A stretch of DNA of 64,000 bases. Source: Antedon mediterranea. Lineage: Eukaryota > Echinodermata > Crinoidea > Comatulida > Antedonidae. The stretch lies in NCBI RefSeq assembly GCF_964355755.1, contig NC_092673.1, positions 19,289,001 to 19,353,000 on the forward strand, in the 5' to 3' direction. Shown here one piece after another: positions 23,701 to 38,700 of this stretch (within the stretch, counting starts at the first letter, position 1; each line of letters starts with the position of its first letter). The notes below the pieces were generated by a model, which did no database searches, was not told the origin of the DNA, and saw nothing but the letters and a program-made list of their open reading frames with translations. A program made the position numbers and the translations under genes.

Positions 23701-26700
23701 AGCAAAGAGATCATGGAGCGGCTGTACCAGAATATACAACACTAAGTATTGTAAAGTTAAAAATTTAGGCGATTCTTGTCAAAGGTCAAGCGCCTTCAGC
23801 CTGCCACGTTTCGATATTCAATATTGAACTTGACCTGACGTGGTTCCACAATATCTTTATATGAAAATGGTAGAATTGATAGGAAATAATAATTAATTCA
23901 AAATTTACCTAAAAATGGTTTTGAACTGAATCGATGGATGTCTTGTCGTTGTATGGTTTTGGTTTGGTTTAAAAGTATGTTCGATAAAGTGCGTGAGCGT
24001 ATTAGAATGAAATGCTAGCGTATACAATGTGCGCGATGTCAAGTTGTGTACTGTGTGATACATGTAAGATTATAAGTGTATCGTACATTGTAGTAGAGCG
24101 AAAATAACATAGGTATAAAGGTAGGATATAAATAAGTAGTATAGGATGTATAGAAAAAGGAATGGGTTGTTAGTTACAGGAAAGATTTTGAATGTCGTGA
24201 GGTGGTTTCCCGATTAATCGTACGATCAAAACGGTACTGGGTATGATCAGGGTAGGGGTATATACCATGTGTTTTCATAAAGGAAGTAAAGTTGTAAGGT
24301 TGAGAGACTTTCTCATATCATAATCTTTATCTACTAGTAACTTACCTTCTCTTGGTTGAGATTGGTGACTGGATGATGTGCTTTCATTTTGGTCCTTATC
24401 ACTACTGCCTAAAAATGATTAAAATGAGATGTACATTTACTAATTAGAAAAATGTTTATAGTACACAATGCCATTGTACAGTCTGTGGTGGAATATTGAC
24501 AGTTACACTGCATACATTGTTTAACTATAGTCTCACATGGAATATTGACAGTTCCACTGCATACATTGTTTAACTATAGTCTCACATGGATGCAATACAA
24601 AGATATAGGTTGCAATACACAGCTAATATGAGATCTATCCAATCCGTCACTTGTCATTGGTCAAATTACTTATGTTGTGTCTACGTTCTTGCATTGTAGT
24701 GATAATCCAAACCTTATCCACATATTATAGTCTTTTCATAGAAAAAACTATTGTAATACTGTACTTAAAACTATTAATACACAAACAAGTTTGTGACAGA
24801 TAAAATTATGTATTACTTATTCAAATATAATAATATGTTTTATAAATATCTGGCCTATTTAAACATTGAACCTCCAACATTAACATTTTTTTTAAACTTT
24901 AACTATCTTGACATTATTAAATAAATTATAGATTGCTAGTACAACTGGTAGGAGGGATGAAGATATCACAGCTAATAGCATCATGTTGTAACAATGTATA
25001 GATTATCAATAATGATTCTGATAGTACTACTACTGGTAAGAGGAATGAAGATATCACAGCTAATAACAGCATGTTGTAACAATGTATAGATTATCCATAA
25101 TGATTCTGATAGTACTACTACTGGTAAGAGGAATGAAGATATCACAGCTAATAGCAGCATGTTGTAACAATGTATAGATTATCAATAATGATTCCGATAG
25201 TACTACTACTGGTAAGAGGAATGAAGATATCACAGCTAATAGCAGCATGTTGTAACAATGTATAGATTATCAATAATGATTCTGATAGTACTACTACTGG
25301 TAAGAGGAATGAAGATATCACAGCTAATAGCATCATGTTGTAACAATGTATAGATTATCAATAATGATTCTGATAGTACTACTACTGGTAAGAGGAATGA
25401 AGATATCACAGCTAATAGCAGCATGTTGTAACAATGTATAGATTATCAATAATGATTCTGAGAGTACTACTACTGGTAAGAGAATGAAGATATCACAGCT
25501 AATAGCAGCATGTTGTAACAATGTATAGATTATCAATAATGATTATGTTGTACTACTACTGATAAGAGGAATGAAGATATCACAGCTAATAGTAGCATGT
25601 TGTAACAATGTATAGATTATCAATAATGATTCTGATAGTACTACTACTGGTAAGAGGAATGAAGATATCACAGCTAATAGCAGCATGTTGTAACAATGTA
25701 TAGATTATCAATAATGATTCTGATAGTACTATTACTGGTAAAGAGGAATGAAGATATCACAGCTAATAGCAGCATGTTGTAACAATGTATAGATTATCAA
25801 TAATGATTCTGATAGTACTACTACTGGTAAGAGGAATGAAGATACCACAGCTAATAGCAGCATGTTGTAACAATGTATAGATTATCAATAATGATTCTGT
25901 TAGTACTACTACTGGTAAGAGAACTGAAGGTATCACAGCTAATAGAAGCAGCATGTTGTAACAATGTATAGATTATGAATAATGATTCTGATAGTACTAC
26001 TACTGGTAAGAGGAATGAAGATATCACAGCTAATAGCTGCATGTTGTAACAATGTATAGATTATCAATAATGATTCTGATAGTACTACTACTGGTAAGAG
26101 GAATGAAGATATCACAGCTAATAGCAGCATGTTGTAACAATGTATAGATTATCAATAATGATTCTGATAGTACTACTACTGGTAAGAGGAATGAAGATAT
26201 CACAGCTAATAGCTGCATGTTGTAACAATGTATAGATTATCAATAATGATTCATTCTGATAGTACTACTACTGGTAAGAGGAATGAAGATATCACAGCTA
26301 ATAGCAGCATGTTGTAACAATGTATAGATTATCAATAATGATTCTGATAGTACTACTTCTGGTAAGAGGAATGAAGATATAACAGCTAATAGCAGCATGT
26401 TGTAACAATGTATAGATTATCAATAATCATTCTGATAGTACTACTACTGGTAAGAGGAATGAAGATATCACAGCTAATAGCAGCATGTTGTAACAATGTA
26501 TAGATTATCAATAATCATTCTGATAGTACTACTACTGGTAAGAGGAATGAAGATATAACAGCTAATAGCAGCATGTTGTAACAATGTATAGATTATCAGT
26601 AATGATTCTGCTAGTAATTACATTACATAATAATCATTTGTTTTTGGGTCAAATAAATAAATGAAAATAAACTTGTATATATATTACTCTTACCTCCAAA

Positions 26701-29700
26701 TAAACACTTGTAACGTAAAACATCCATCGTAACAGACTTGCCAGTTTTGGTGCATGTCAACTTCTCGTCATGGAAATTTTCAAGATTTTGAATGTGCTTC
26801 TTTTCTGATGTATCACTACATACACCACACAGTATGCATCTCTCAAAATGAATCCCTCTTCTACCACCATCTTTAGTAGGTTCAAATGACTTTTGAATTG
26901 TTAACAAAACCTAAAGGTACAAATTGAATGGCAAACTGCAATTAACACTATATGACAATAAAAACAAACAATATAGCAAACGTTGTGTTCACTAAACATT
27001 TACAATACAATAAAACCAATAACACAATAACCAAAAAATAGAAGGGGGAGGGGAAGGGGGATTTGGGGTTGTTCCCAGAAGAAAAGGGTATAGTACTTCT
27101 GAGACTGAGTATTTGAACCATAGGCCCCTACCCCCCACTTCCACTTAATGGTCGGAGATGTGGCAAGGGAATTTTGTTTAAGGACACCCCTAGATGGGCG
27201 GAAAAATTCATGATATGGCAACTTTAGTTTGCCAGAAATGACACTCCACTGAGCGCACTAGCAAACAGCAAAACCCATCTCATTCTTCCCACACGGGGCG
27301 GTAGACACATGCAACTAACAATATATAAAATTGTTTGCGTTCAATAAGAACGTCAGGGCAAGTCCCCGCTAAAGGCACTTCCGATACGATCATTATAAAC
27401 GCTAATAAGGTCCCCAAAAAATTGTTTGTTTGTTTGTTTTCCCTGGAAAATTGTTAGAGGGGTGGGTAGAAAAAATGTGTTTTTGTTTGTTTTTGTTACA
27501 TATCTTTCGCTATCTTATAATAGTTTCACATGCAAGTTATTCTCTCGTATACACATGCGTAACAGAGCGTAAGCAACGTAATTGAATTTAAGAGATCGTC
27601 TCAATTATTAGACATATTCCCCACAATGTGGTACCCTCCCCCCCCCACCCCACCCCTACGATATATGAAATGATAACAAACCTCTTTACATGCGTCAGAA
27701 GAGGGTTCATCATTACTTGTTCTATTACAAGCAGGAGTTCTTTTAATAGTCACCTAAAAAAGAAGAAAAGTGATGTTTTGATATTTGAATTGAGTTTATG
27801 CTTAGAATAAATTATGACTTATTTCACAACAAATTATATGATACAGCACCTTTAACAAGAACTTTCTTTCATCCTCCGTAGTCACAAATTTGACAAGAGA
27901 TAAGGTCACATGATGATCTTGGTCAAAGTAAAGTTCAGCATGGTTATACAAGAGTATTGGGTCAACTCCTTTCTTTTGAAATTTGTTGAGGAAATCAATA
28001 ATCATATATGGAAACAATACATCTGGCAGATATCCCTTAAAGTCGTAATAGACACTGATAGATTGTGAATCATCAGGCACTGGTTTCACTTCACTTGATG
28101 TCTTAAAAGCAAGGCGTAGTGGCACAAAGAATGATCGCTTTCCAACAGATTCCTGAAATTGTTGATTTGTAAAATGGCATTCAGATTTCTTTTAGAAAAT
28201 TAAATATCATATCCTGTACATGTTAAAAACATCTTTCAGTAGATAGTTTAATCAAAATATGTCCGAACCCTACAATAATTTTAAAATTTAAAGTAAAATT
28301 TCACCAATTATGTATCATACCAAATTTTTTTTCTATTTCATAATCTTGCATACAAAACATGTTAGAAAAGATAACTGAACAAAACCTACTGTAGATGTAC
28401 TTGCCACATCTTGGCTGCTGGTTGTCTTCCTCTCACAAATAAAACCTAATTGAATCATCAGTTCTACAAGAAACTCAAAATTCTTTCCGTCGTCAACTTT
28501 ACGCTTTTTCCATAATCTTCGCAACAACTTTTCTTCCAGTATGCCCTTGTCAAGCTTATCAAACGCATCGATATACGTGGCCGGCTAAAAAACACCACCA
28601 ATTAGCCATACTTAGTATTTTGTGTTTATTTAAAGTTATCAAACAATTAGAGTCTAAAGGGATGCACATGTATAAAGACTTGTAGATGCAATTACATCTA
28701 ATATACAATATACCCCTCAATGTTAAATTAAGGAAACTGTCAGACATTGCTTTTGATACTACAGCACCTATAGGAATTCAAATGTACCTCAATTATTTCC
28801 TAAAAAAACACTGCATTAACATTTTCATGAGACTACTTACTGGAAATTCTGGTGGAATGACAGTTACAAAAGCAGTAACAATTTCAACCAGCTGCATCGG
28901 ATCTAACACCGCTTTATCTTTCAATAATTTGTTGTCAGGCCTGTAAACAATTTCACCAAGATCGTACAAAAAGTTTAGAAGAAAGGATTGTTTTTTTTCA
29001 TCTGCAATACCATTCTTACTTGCCAGCATTTTGAGCTAAAGAAAAAATTGTTTACTATTCAGATACAACTAAAATATCAAAAATATGAAACCAAAGGTAG
29101 GTATACATTTACAACATTAGTTTTGTCCTTTACAGCCTGAAATGTTTTGAAATTTACTTGATAACATGTACTGCATAACTTTGGATCTGAAGGAAAACGT
29201 CTCTCTCAGGATGGGGGAAACGTAACTGCAATTTTTCTCACAGAATGTAATTGTCAGTGTTGCAATGCAAATATTCCATAAAAAATACTAGGCCGATGTA
29301 ATTGCTCTGATTTTTTTCAGATAGGAAACCATAACAGCATGGATAGGATTATATATTTTTATATTATATTACATTAACATTATTTTACCATTCAGATTTA
29401 GAGCAGTGAAGATGAAAATATGACAAAAATATTATCAATATTATTATATAGTACTGTAGTTATATATAATAGTGGGTAGAGTCTTTTGTTTATACTTTTT
29501 TAAATACTACTATTTCCAACATATTTCTATTCTGAAAACAAAACACTGAGGAATGATGCCAATTAAATTTACCTCTTCAACTGGACACAAAGAAAAATGT
29601 TTTTTTCTCCTTAGATCATGTAGATCACATCGAAAACGCATCCACTTTAAAGGAACTTCTTTCTCTAAAGCAGTCATAAGGTCATCAATAACTTTTTTAA

Positions 29701-32700
29701 GATCACTAAAGCTCTTATCTGTTGTTTCTTGGCTGTTTTCAACGGCAAAATATACGTTGTACACATGTTTTATAAACTCTTTCTGTTTAAGTGCATCTCG
29801 AATCATTTTAAAGGCCTTCTTTGTCTGGTTGTAAACAATTTAAATAAATGAAAACATGGGGTTAAACTGTAATTTCTTTTAAATAATATCTAAATACTTC
29901 AAGTCCTATTAGAGTACTGTAAAGAATACATTCATATAACAACTTTTGATATGAATGTATTCGATACAGTACTCTAGTAGCTAGTTTCTTTACATTAGCT
30001 TTTAGAACAGAAATGTATACTTGATTGATTGCTAATTTTAATAATGCAAGTATTAACCTCATCATTTTGTTGTTTTTCAGTCTCACCAAGCTTACCCTTA
30101 TGTGTACCTACAATAAGGATAGTTGGTTGGTGAACTTCATTCTCCTCATCTTCTTTCACAATACGACTATGAGAATAAACTGACAGGATGTAAGATAATA
30201 TGAACTGGAGATTGGTCCAATGATGTTTACACTTTTGCTGTAAAAAAGAAAGACTAGTTTAAAAAACATTTTATCTTTGTTCTAGTAAAATGAAATTAAG
30301 AAGTAAATGATTTCTAACCACAATTAAAATGGTTAGGTTTCAAATATGTAAATGTATGCAGCTCATTTGGAAGGTATGAAATAAAACTCTTTGTAATGCA
30401 TAAAATATATAGCAAAATACTTACTCCATTGGAATCAATATAAACAGCAGGATCATTGAGGTCTACACTTAGGTCGAACACTACAATATAAAGTGCTTGT
30501 AATGTCATGAACATCTGCAAAAACACAATTTGTTTTTATTCAAATATTTGATTAATATGCTTTAAGCAAAGATTGTATAGCACCGCTACGCGGCGCAAGA
30601 TAGGTGACTGCACGACTATCATTTTATTCTGTAGGTTGTCTTTTGATAAACTGTGTTTATACATTTACTATTGATACTCTTTTTAATGAAGCATTTTTCT
30701 AGTACAAATTCATATAAAACTGTTAAAATCAGTTATGATTGAAAACAGTTACTGAAAATACTTTTTTTATTGATGTAGGCAAAATTAGTAATAACACTTT
30801 ATATAAAGCAGTACCATGGAAAGATGTTTGCGATTACTGAATGAACAAAATAAACCTTGGTCATACCATTATGTTAGTATATACAGAGACATTTCATTTT
30901 AACTGTGTATAGTATTTAAACAATGTCAATATAATATTAACTTCAAGGGAAATACATATATTATAACTTACCCGATGTATACCATGGTATATTAATTGAC
31001 CTCCATTATCCCAGATGTTAAATGTTTCTTCCAAGGGGTCCTCCTTTTTTTCCTCAACTTTCTTGATTACATCTTTATCTAACTGCTGCTCTGTATCAAA
31101 TGTAACAGCTTTAGTAGCTGTATAAGAACCTGTAGTGGAAACAAGTGTTTTGGTCACTCTCACCACATGTAAACAAACATCACTTCTAAATTATTGTAAA
31201 AGTCATTAACATATTGTTATAGTTGTTCTGATTATCATCACTGTTTTAATTGTCATTATCATTATTGCAGTCTTCATTATCATTATCATTGTTACACTGA
31301 GTCACCATCATTGTTATCATCATTATAGTTTTAGTTGACACTGTCAGAGTAGAGGTAGAAAAGTATGACTGTCACCATAATTGTTACACAGGTTAAAGGT
31401 TGCCTTACCTCCACCTCTGATCACATACATTTAATAATTTTATAGGAAAATTAAAAGTTACTTTAAATTGGAAAATCTAATTAATAATCTAATTAATTCA
31501 AATAACTACAGCACAAACTTAATATCACAGAAATTGCAAATTAGCTACAAAATGTAATGTATATGTATTATGTAATATGTAATAATAATAATTAGAATTT
31601 AATGGAAAGTTACATACTATCATTTTTGTAATCATTGTTGTCGTTATTTTTGTAATCATCATTGTTGTCATCCTTATTGTAGTCAACAACAATACCATCA
31701 TCATCCTCGACATCATCTGTAGGTGGTTTCATGTCAATCTGATAAATAACACAAAAAATGGATATAAAAAAGAAATAAATGTTTATTCAAAGTTAAATAC
31801 AGTTTTGTTTACAATTTAATATAAGAGAAAACTAATATTATTTACTCTCAAAAACAAAACCAATTTGTTAGAGTAAATTTTTAAAGGATTGGAGCAAAAA
31901 AAAAAATGAAATAGCTGCTCATAATGCATCATGATTCATTTAGAAAGAAAGCCTAAGTGACTGGTTTGCAATAGTCCTGTAGGTGCTACTTTATTCATTT
32001 TATGTTTTCATTACACAATTATTTACATACGTTTATAGTTTTCTTTTCTCTCAGTTTGTCAGTGACGAATTTTGTATACTGTTTTAAAGGATTACCTGTA
32101 GAGAAAAAAGACATTTGCACATATTATTACAGCAGATACATTGATAGGTGACAATACTTTAACTGATTGATTAATTAATGTAAAATTACAGTACATCAAC
32201 AAACAATAGGTTGCGTGTTAAAGGATCATGGAGTAACAATTGGTGTATGTATGTGAAAATATGACTGTTGACATCATACTACAGTTGTATGCATTTATTG
32301 AATTCCATTCTACATCTCAGTTTCATTGTGGGCCTGTTTGTGTCTATGATAATGAGATCAAAGATAAATATTGTTACATTGACTATGATGATGGGAAGAG
32401 TAATATGCTAATTTGTATTCATGTTTACCACTATCAGCTTTAGCCTCTTTCCATGTTGTGCTTACAGTCCTTATCACTGCTATGCCATCTGTAACTTTAT
32501 GTTCTTCCTCAAATCTGAGATACATATAATAATAATATAATAATTTGAAACCAACAATGAATGTCATTCATTTTTAGTGCTGTAAAATTCAATTTTCTCT
32601 TTTTAATTATAGATACCAGTAGTTACTATTTCAATAGTCTTTATTTATAAAATACACATTTTAAATCAGTTATTTAGTCAACAATTAAAATGATCTTTCA

Positions 32701-35700
32701 TTTAAAATTACAAAACAATGTTAAAATTTAATTCTATTATCTATTATTGTTATAATTAGGCAGTACCTACATGTATTTTGTAATTTCAATTTTACTGTCC
32801 AACTACTTACATCTTTCCAAGACAGGCATTTATGAGGCATGTTTTACCCACTCCTTCCTGTCCAATCACCTTAAGCATTCCAAGATTGACTGCGACAGAT
32901 CCTCCTTTCAAAGCTTCCTTGTAAGCTTCCTGATACTCTAATTCACGAGCAGCAATATCAGATGGAATATCTGAAAATTGAATCAAGATTTTAATAGATT
33001 TTTAAAACATCTGGAGTAAATAAAGTTAAAAAAAAAAAAATCATCAATCAAGCATGCCACATAAATCTGCAAACTAGCTCCATTCCATTATTACAGTATT
33101 TTGGATGAAAACAATCAACTGTTTTATTTATGATAAATAAAATCTCTCCATTTGTTATTAGTTGCACACTTTTTCGCCTTTTTACAGTACCGCACAGAAA
33201 TAATGCTTTTTTTAAATAACATTAGCGTCTAATTCTCTCCTTACTGAAATCCCATTTTAATCACAATTGTGTTAAATTATATATAGATACAATCATACAA
33301 CATACAGCAGCTCTTGTGATTCTTATTAAACTCACCACTCTCTGGCTTACGAAGTTTTGTTATCTGTTTGTCACTTGTCGGTTTCTGAAATTGTGTTTGA
33401 AATTGCTCATCAACAGTACTTGGTAAATCTAAAAAAATACCAAAACAAAAATATTACATATTACATATTTTCATAAAAAACACTATATTAAAAGTCACAG
33501 CTTGGCAAAACTCTTGAATTGTCATATGGTATCTTTAAACTTTTTCAATGGTATAAGGTTATATAAAAGCTTGTGGGTGACTGTGTACAAGCAATCGACT
33601 ATACATGAAAATGGTAAACCTCATTCATTCTGGATATACTATAATAATAATGTATTTTTTTTAACTAAAATGTATACAGTTAACAACTACAGTTATTAAT
33701 TATGTCCTAAAAAATGTGTGGAACTCAAACTCATCCAAACATATAGGCGTTATGCAACATTTTTTGACAGAGATCCTGAATCTAAATCATTTCTAGCACC
33801 ATACGGTTGATTAGGATTTCAATGTGTAAAGTGAAAATAAAGTAATCCTGAAATGAATAACTGGTATGATTCAGAATTTGCCAGTAGGAATTATTGACCA
33901 CCTATCGTAAGTTTTTAATATGCCTTGAACTTTTTAAATGTTTTTATTTATATTCTGTTTTATGACCAGTAACCAATTTTGTTTTTATACCTGTGTGAAA
34001 ACACAATAAAGATAACTTGAACTTGAGCCCACCATGGTTTGGGCTGAATTTTGCCAATATAGACCTGGAATTGCATTTTTAAAGGCCTACAATAAAGGCA
34101 CTGTTCTTTATACACTTGGTAGAGCTTGGTTATGCTTTGTGGGACTTGGTGTTTAGAATAACACATGTATGATGCTTAATTTTAGATACAGAAAAATAGT
34201 ATTCTTAAGCTGGCTTAAAAATGTGTGAAGAAAATTCATTCATTGTGGAAACAAAAAATGGGATTAACAAGAAAATGTTTTATTTTTATATTCAATATTT
34301 ATCTCCTCCTATCGTAAATTGTTTTCCTCGAAGGCGAATGTGGGAAGGAGGAGTTTGAATTTGTCTATTGGTTTTACCCATAGTAAAAAAATTAGTAGAA
34401 TTTAAGTAGACTTATTAGTAGAAATAGCTCTATTTTCAGTAGTTTTTTAGTAGACCTTTTTATCTCGACTACTAAGGATTTTAACTGAATGAGTCAACGA
34501 TGGAACGACTACTTCCCAGCTATAAAATAGATAGTTGATTAATATTTAACTGGCTATTATCAGTTTCTTTATAGTCTATTGATAGGTCATTGGTAGTCTT
34601 GTATAGCTATAATAAGTAGACAGTAGATAGATAGATATGATACTCATAGATTTCTAATAGCTATCTGGTAGTCCATATCTATCTATTGTATAAAATAGAT
34701 AGTTTATTAACAGTTACTGGCTATTATCAGTTTGTTTATGTCTATTAATAGGTTGCTGGTAGCCTATTGTATAGCTATTGTAAGTAGACAATAGATAGAT
34801 GCATACAACTGTGTTACTCACAGATTAAAAATAGTGAAAAATCTATCTAACACTATTAGTGGGGGTTTTGAATTATGCTAATGAGGTAAAACCTATTAGG
34901 AACTATCTAAATTCTACCTAAAATCTACTTATTAGTAGGTGCTTAATAGGTAATAGAGCTATATCTATTAAGGGGATAACTTTTAAGGCGAATAGATATA
35001 GAGATATATCTACTAAGAACTTTTAATTAAGCGCCATCATTTACGGTAGTAACCTGGTACGCACGGCGCGCTGAAAATCCGGTGATTCAGCTCCTCGAAG
35101 AAGACGAATTATTATTTAAAATGTGTGAAGGAAATTCATCCATTGTGGAAACAAAAACTGGGATTTAACAAGAAAATTAGATTTTTATATTCAATATTTA
35201 TCTCCTCCTATTGTAAATTGTTTGCCTTGAATGTGAATATCAATTGTACATAGCATTATATATAAAATAGATTAGATTTAAAAAAAAAAAATCTACATTT
35301 TACATTTATGTGCAATTAATAAAGTTCAAATATTCCTTAACAATGCATGTCCCCCGTCCGATTATTGTAACTAGTTTAAAGTGAAGCCTCCTATCAAAAG
35401 CCCCTTGAGGTTTATTGAAGGTCCCTTTCATCTTAAAATCATCATCATCATCATCATCATTAAAATCTCTTTATTTTTGTTATGTGTACTGTTTTGATGT
35501 ATTGAATAAAGAGATTGATTTGATTTGAAAAATGATTTATTTAATATTTTTATTTACAAGGAATTTTAAAGTTTGCGTTTTTGTGTTATTTTTATCGTAT
35601 TTATAGCAAAATAATTTACATCTTGCAACATATCACAACTTCCATGTATACTACTATCCCACTGAATTATTTAATCTATAATAAACCTGTGAATGATATA

Positions 35701-38700
35701 TCATAAATGTTAATTTTCTTTATCTGGACATTCTTCTTCACTTGATGAGAAATCAAATCTTTATCGTTTGTAATGAAAACTAGTTGATCCTAAAATTTCA
35801 ATAATTAAAACTTCACTTACCTTCTAAGAAGTTTAAAATTTCAGTTTTACTTTGCTCCTCTATCCACCTGTTACTTTCTAAAACTGAGACAAGTGTATTT
35901 CCATCCTATTAAAAAAATGGGTTTAGTTAATAGTAGTTTTGAGAAATTATTGATATACAATATAACACACTTTAATTACGCATCACATACATACAGTATT
36001 ATGTCATGGCTCAAACATTTACCATCTAGAGATTGGATGAAAGAGCATCATGTGATAACACATAGATTTACTATTTTTTAACATTGGTTGTAAATTAGGA
36101 CGTGAATAGAAATTACTATTTGCTAATAAATGACATCAACTTGTACAGTGCGCCTATAACACCGCCTTCAACATTGAAAGATGGAGGAGAGAGATAAATT
36201 TAATAAAAGTTTACTTTGGAAATGTAGGTAGATGTGTTAAAATGTTTGAGCCATAATAGAAAACAACAAATAGTTTTACTATAAACTTTCAAAGCAAATA
36301 ATATTTGGATACTATCCAGAAACAAATGAAATATCCCTGTATAATCCCAGTACACTACCTTCTTTGCAATGTTGCTGGTGTATAATACTGACAACAAACA
36401 TTATGTGAAATTGGGTTTTTTTTGTCAACCCAAACCACAGCAAAAATTACTGCTAAATAATGTGGTAAATAATCATAAATGTCGACTATTGATAAATGAA
36501 AACAAAATATAATATCTTACCATGGATCAAATGTAGTATAGTGTCATTAAAATCTACTTACTGTACAATATCAATCACAAAATTTGAACATTAATAATTT
36601 AATACATATTTTATAAAATTGTACAAACAAATGTTTAGATGTTAAACATAATGTATGAGGCCAATAAGCAGTTAAATGAATTTAAATATAAATTTAGGTA
36701 ATGGGAAATTTCAGTAAATTAAGTGCAACTTCTAGAATTTTTACTCAATGGTAGAGAAAGTTGGTACATCCTTTCAGTACTGATTTTTAACACCCAATGA
36801 AACCAATATCATACTTAAGATAAGTTAGATATTAACGATAACAAATTTAGTTTAAACCATTTGCCTCAATGAAAATCATATCATATCATGAAGCCTGATA
36901 CCATCCCATCATCCAATGTACCAAAACAGGAATTTGGTGAACAATACCGTGTAATAAACAAAATTAAGGTAATTCTCAGGATGACAATTATATTTGACTA
37001 CATAAATCCCATCATATCTGTATTTATTTGCTTTGTGTACAGTGTGACTTGGACAATTTTTAGTTATTTCCCAAAGTTTATTTATTCGAGAACCATTTGT
37101 GGGCACTTAATACTAGTATATTCAATTTTAACTAGCAACTTTATAGAATCATTTTTCCAAAAAAGGTACGGGACTGTTTGAAAAGAATAATTTCATATTA
37201 TGAAAAAAAAGATCCTAGGTTGGAAAAGGATCTCTTTAAGGCCATGTTCATAATTAGGTGGGTAGATGGACAGAAGCATTTTTTTTATAAGGTAAGGGAG
37301 GGAGCAGGTTATTCATTAATAATTATTTTTTATTAAAATTAGATTCTATTAATTTTTTTAACATACATTTTTTTATTTGTTGTTTTATTATTAGTCAATG
37401 TAGTTGTCCCATTTTATTTCATATTTACAATTAATTAGACCATTGTCAATCGTTGCTATCTTTACAGCTACATAGGAGCAATTTATATTTGTTTTACGGT
37501 CAAAAATATGTAAACAAAATTATACTGATTCACCTGAACATATAAAAAAAGTAGATTTTTTTGTTCATTAAGAAAATTAAAGATGTATGTTATGTGATAG
37601 GAACAATGCCATGCAATAAACAAAATTAAGTTAATTCTCAGGATGACAATTATATTTGACTACATAAATTCCATCATATCTGTATTGCTTTGTGTACAGT
37701 GCAATTTTCAGTTATTTACCAAAGTTCTTGTATTCAAGAAGCATCTGTGAGCACTTACTAGTATATTATATTTTAGCGAGAAATCATTTTTCCAAAAAAG
37801 TCATAAGATAAGAGACGGAACTTTTCTTAAAAGCATTCAGTTTGAAAAGAATAATTTCATATTACCTTTCTTTTTTAAATTGCATTACTCAAACAATTTA
37901 GATTTTGAAAACTAACAAAACATTGTTTACATTTCTCTTCCTTTTGTGGCCAAATGTTTGCACAAAAAGATCCTAGGTTGGAAAAGGATTTCTTTAAGGC
38001 CATTTTCATAATTAGCTGCATTTTTTTTGTAAGATAAGGGAAGGAGCACATTATTAATTAATAATCGTTTTTTCTTAAAATCAGATTCTATTAATTTTTT
38101 TAACATAAACATTTTTAGTTGTTTAGTAGTTGTCGCATTTTATTTCATATTTACAATTAATTAGACCGTTGTCAATAATTGTTAATTAATAACTGAATAT
38201 ATTAAAAAATAGATTTTTTTGTTGATTAAGAAAATTAAAGATTTATGTTATATGATAGGTAACTGTACACTTTAAATCAGATCATAAATCATATATAACT
38301 ATTTAGTTATTTTTTTATTTGGTTTGTTTTAATCAAATTTGATTTTTGTTAATGTGCTTACTTTTTTCTCTCATTAAATGGTTTACTTTACAGATCTATA
38401 TAATGTTAGCTTATTACACTAGCAAATCCCTGTACATTTACCTCATTTTGCAATGCTACTGGTGCCCCATGCTGAATGAGACAAGTCACTATTTCTAAGG
38501 TAGCTGTACATACACGCCTCAGATATGAATGTAATGGAGTGTCACCATCCAGGAAAGGAATCATAATGAAGTTTATAAATACTGACAACAGACATTATGT
38601 GAAATTGTTTGTTTTTTGTCAATACAAACAACAACAATTGCTGCTAAATATTATGGTAAATAATCATAATTATCATTATTAATAAATGAGTAGAACAAAA

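Noticed and set aside
25060-26218. Repeated hydrophobic 62-63 residue ORFs resembling membrane peptides
   Set aside because: Products of the 88-bp minisatellite in an intron; AT-rich repeat DNA gives hydrophobic frames by chance.
31261-31345. cattat/catcat tract as a regulatory element
   Set aside because: Simple-sequence intronic repeat, best explained as microsatellite related to the nearby Asp/Asn exon.
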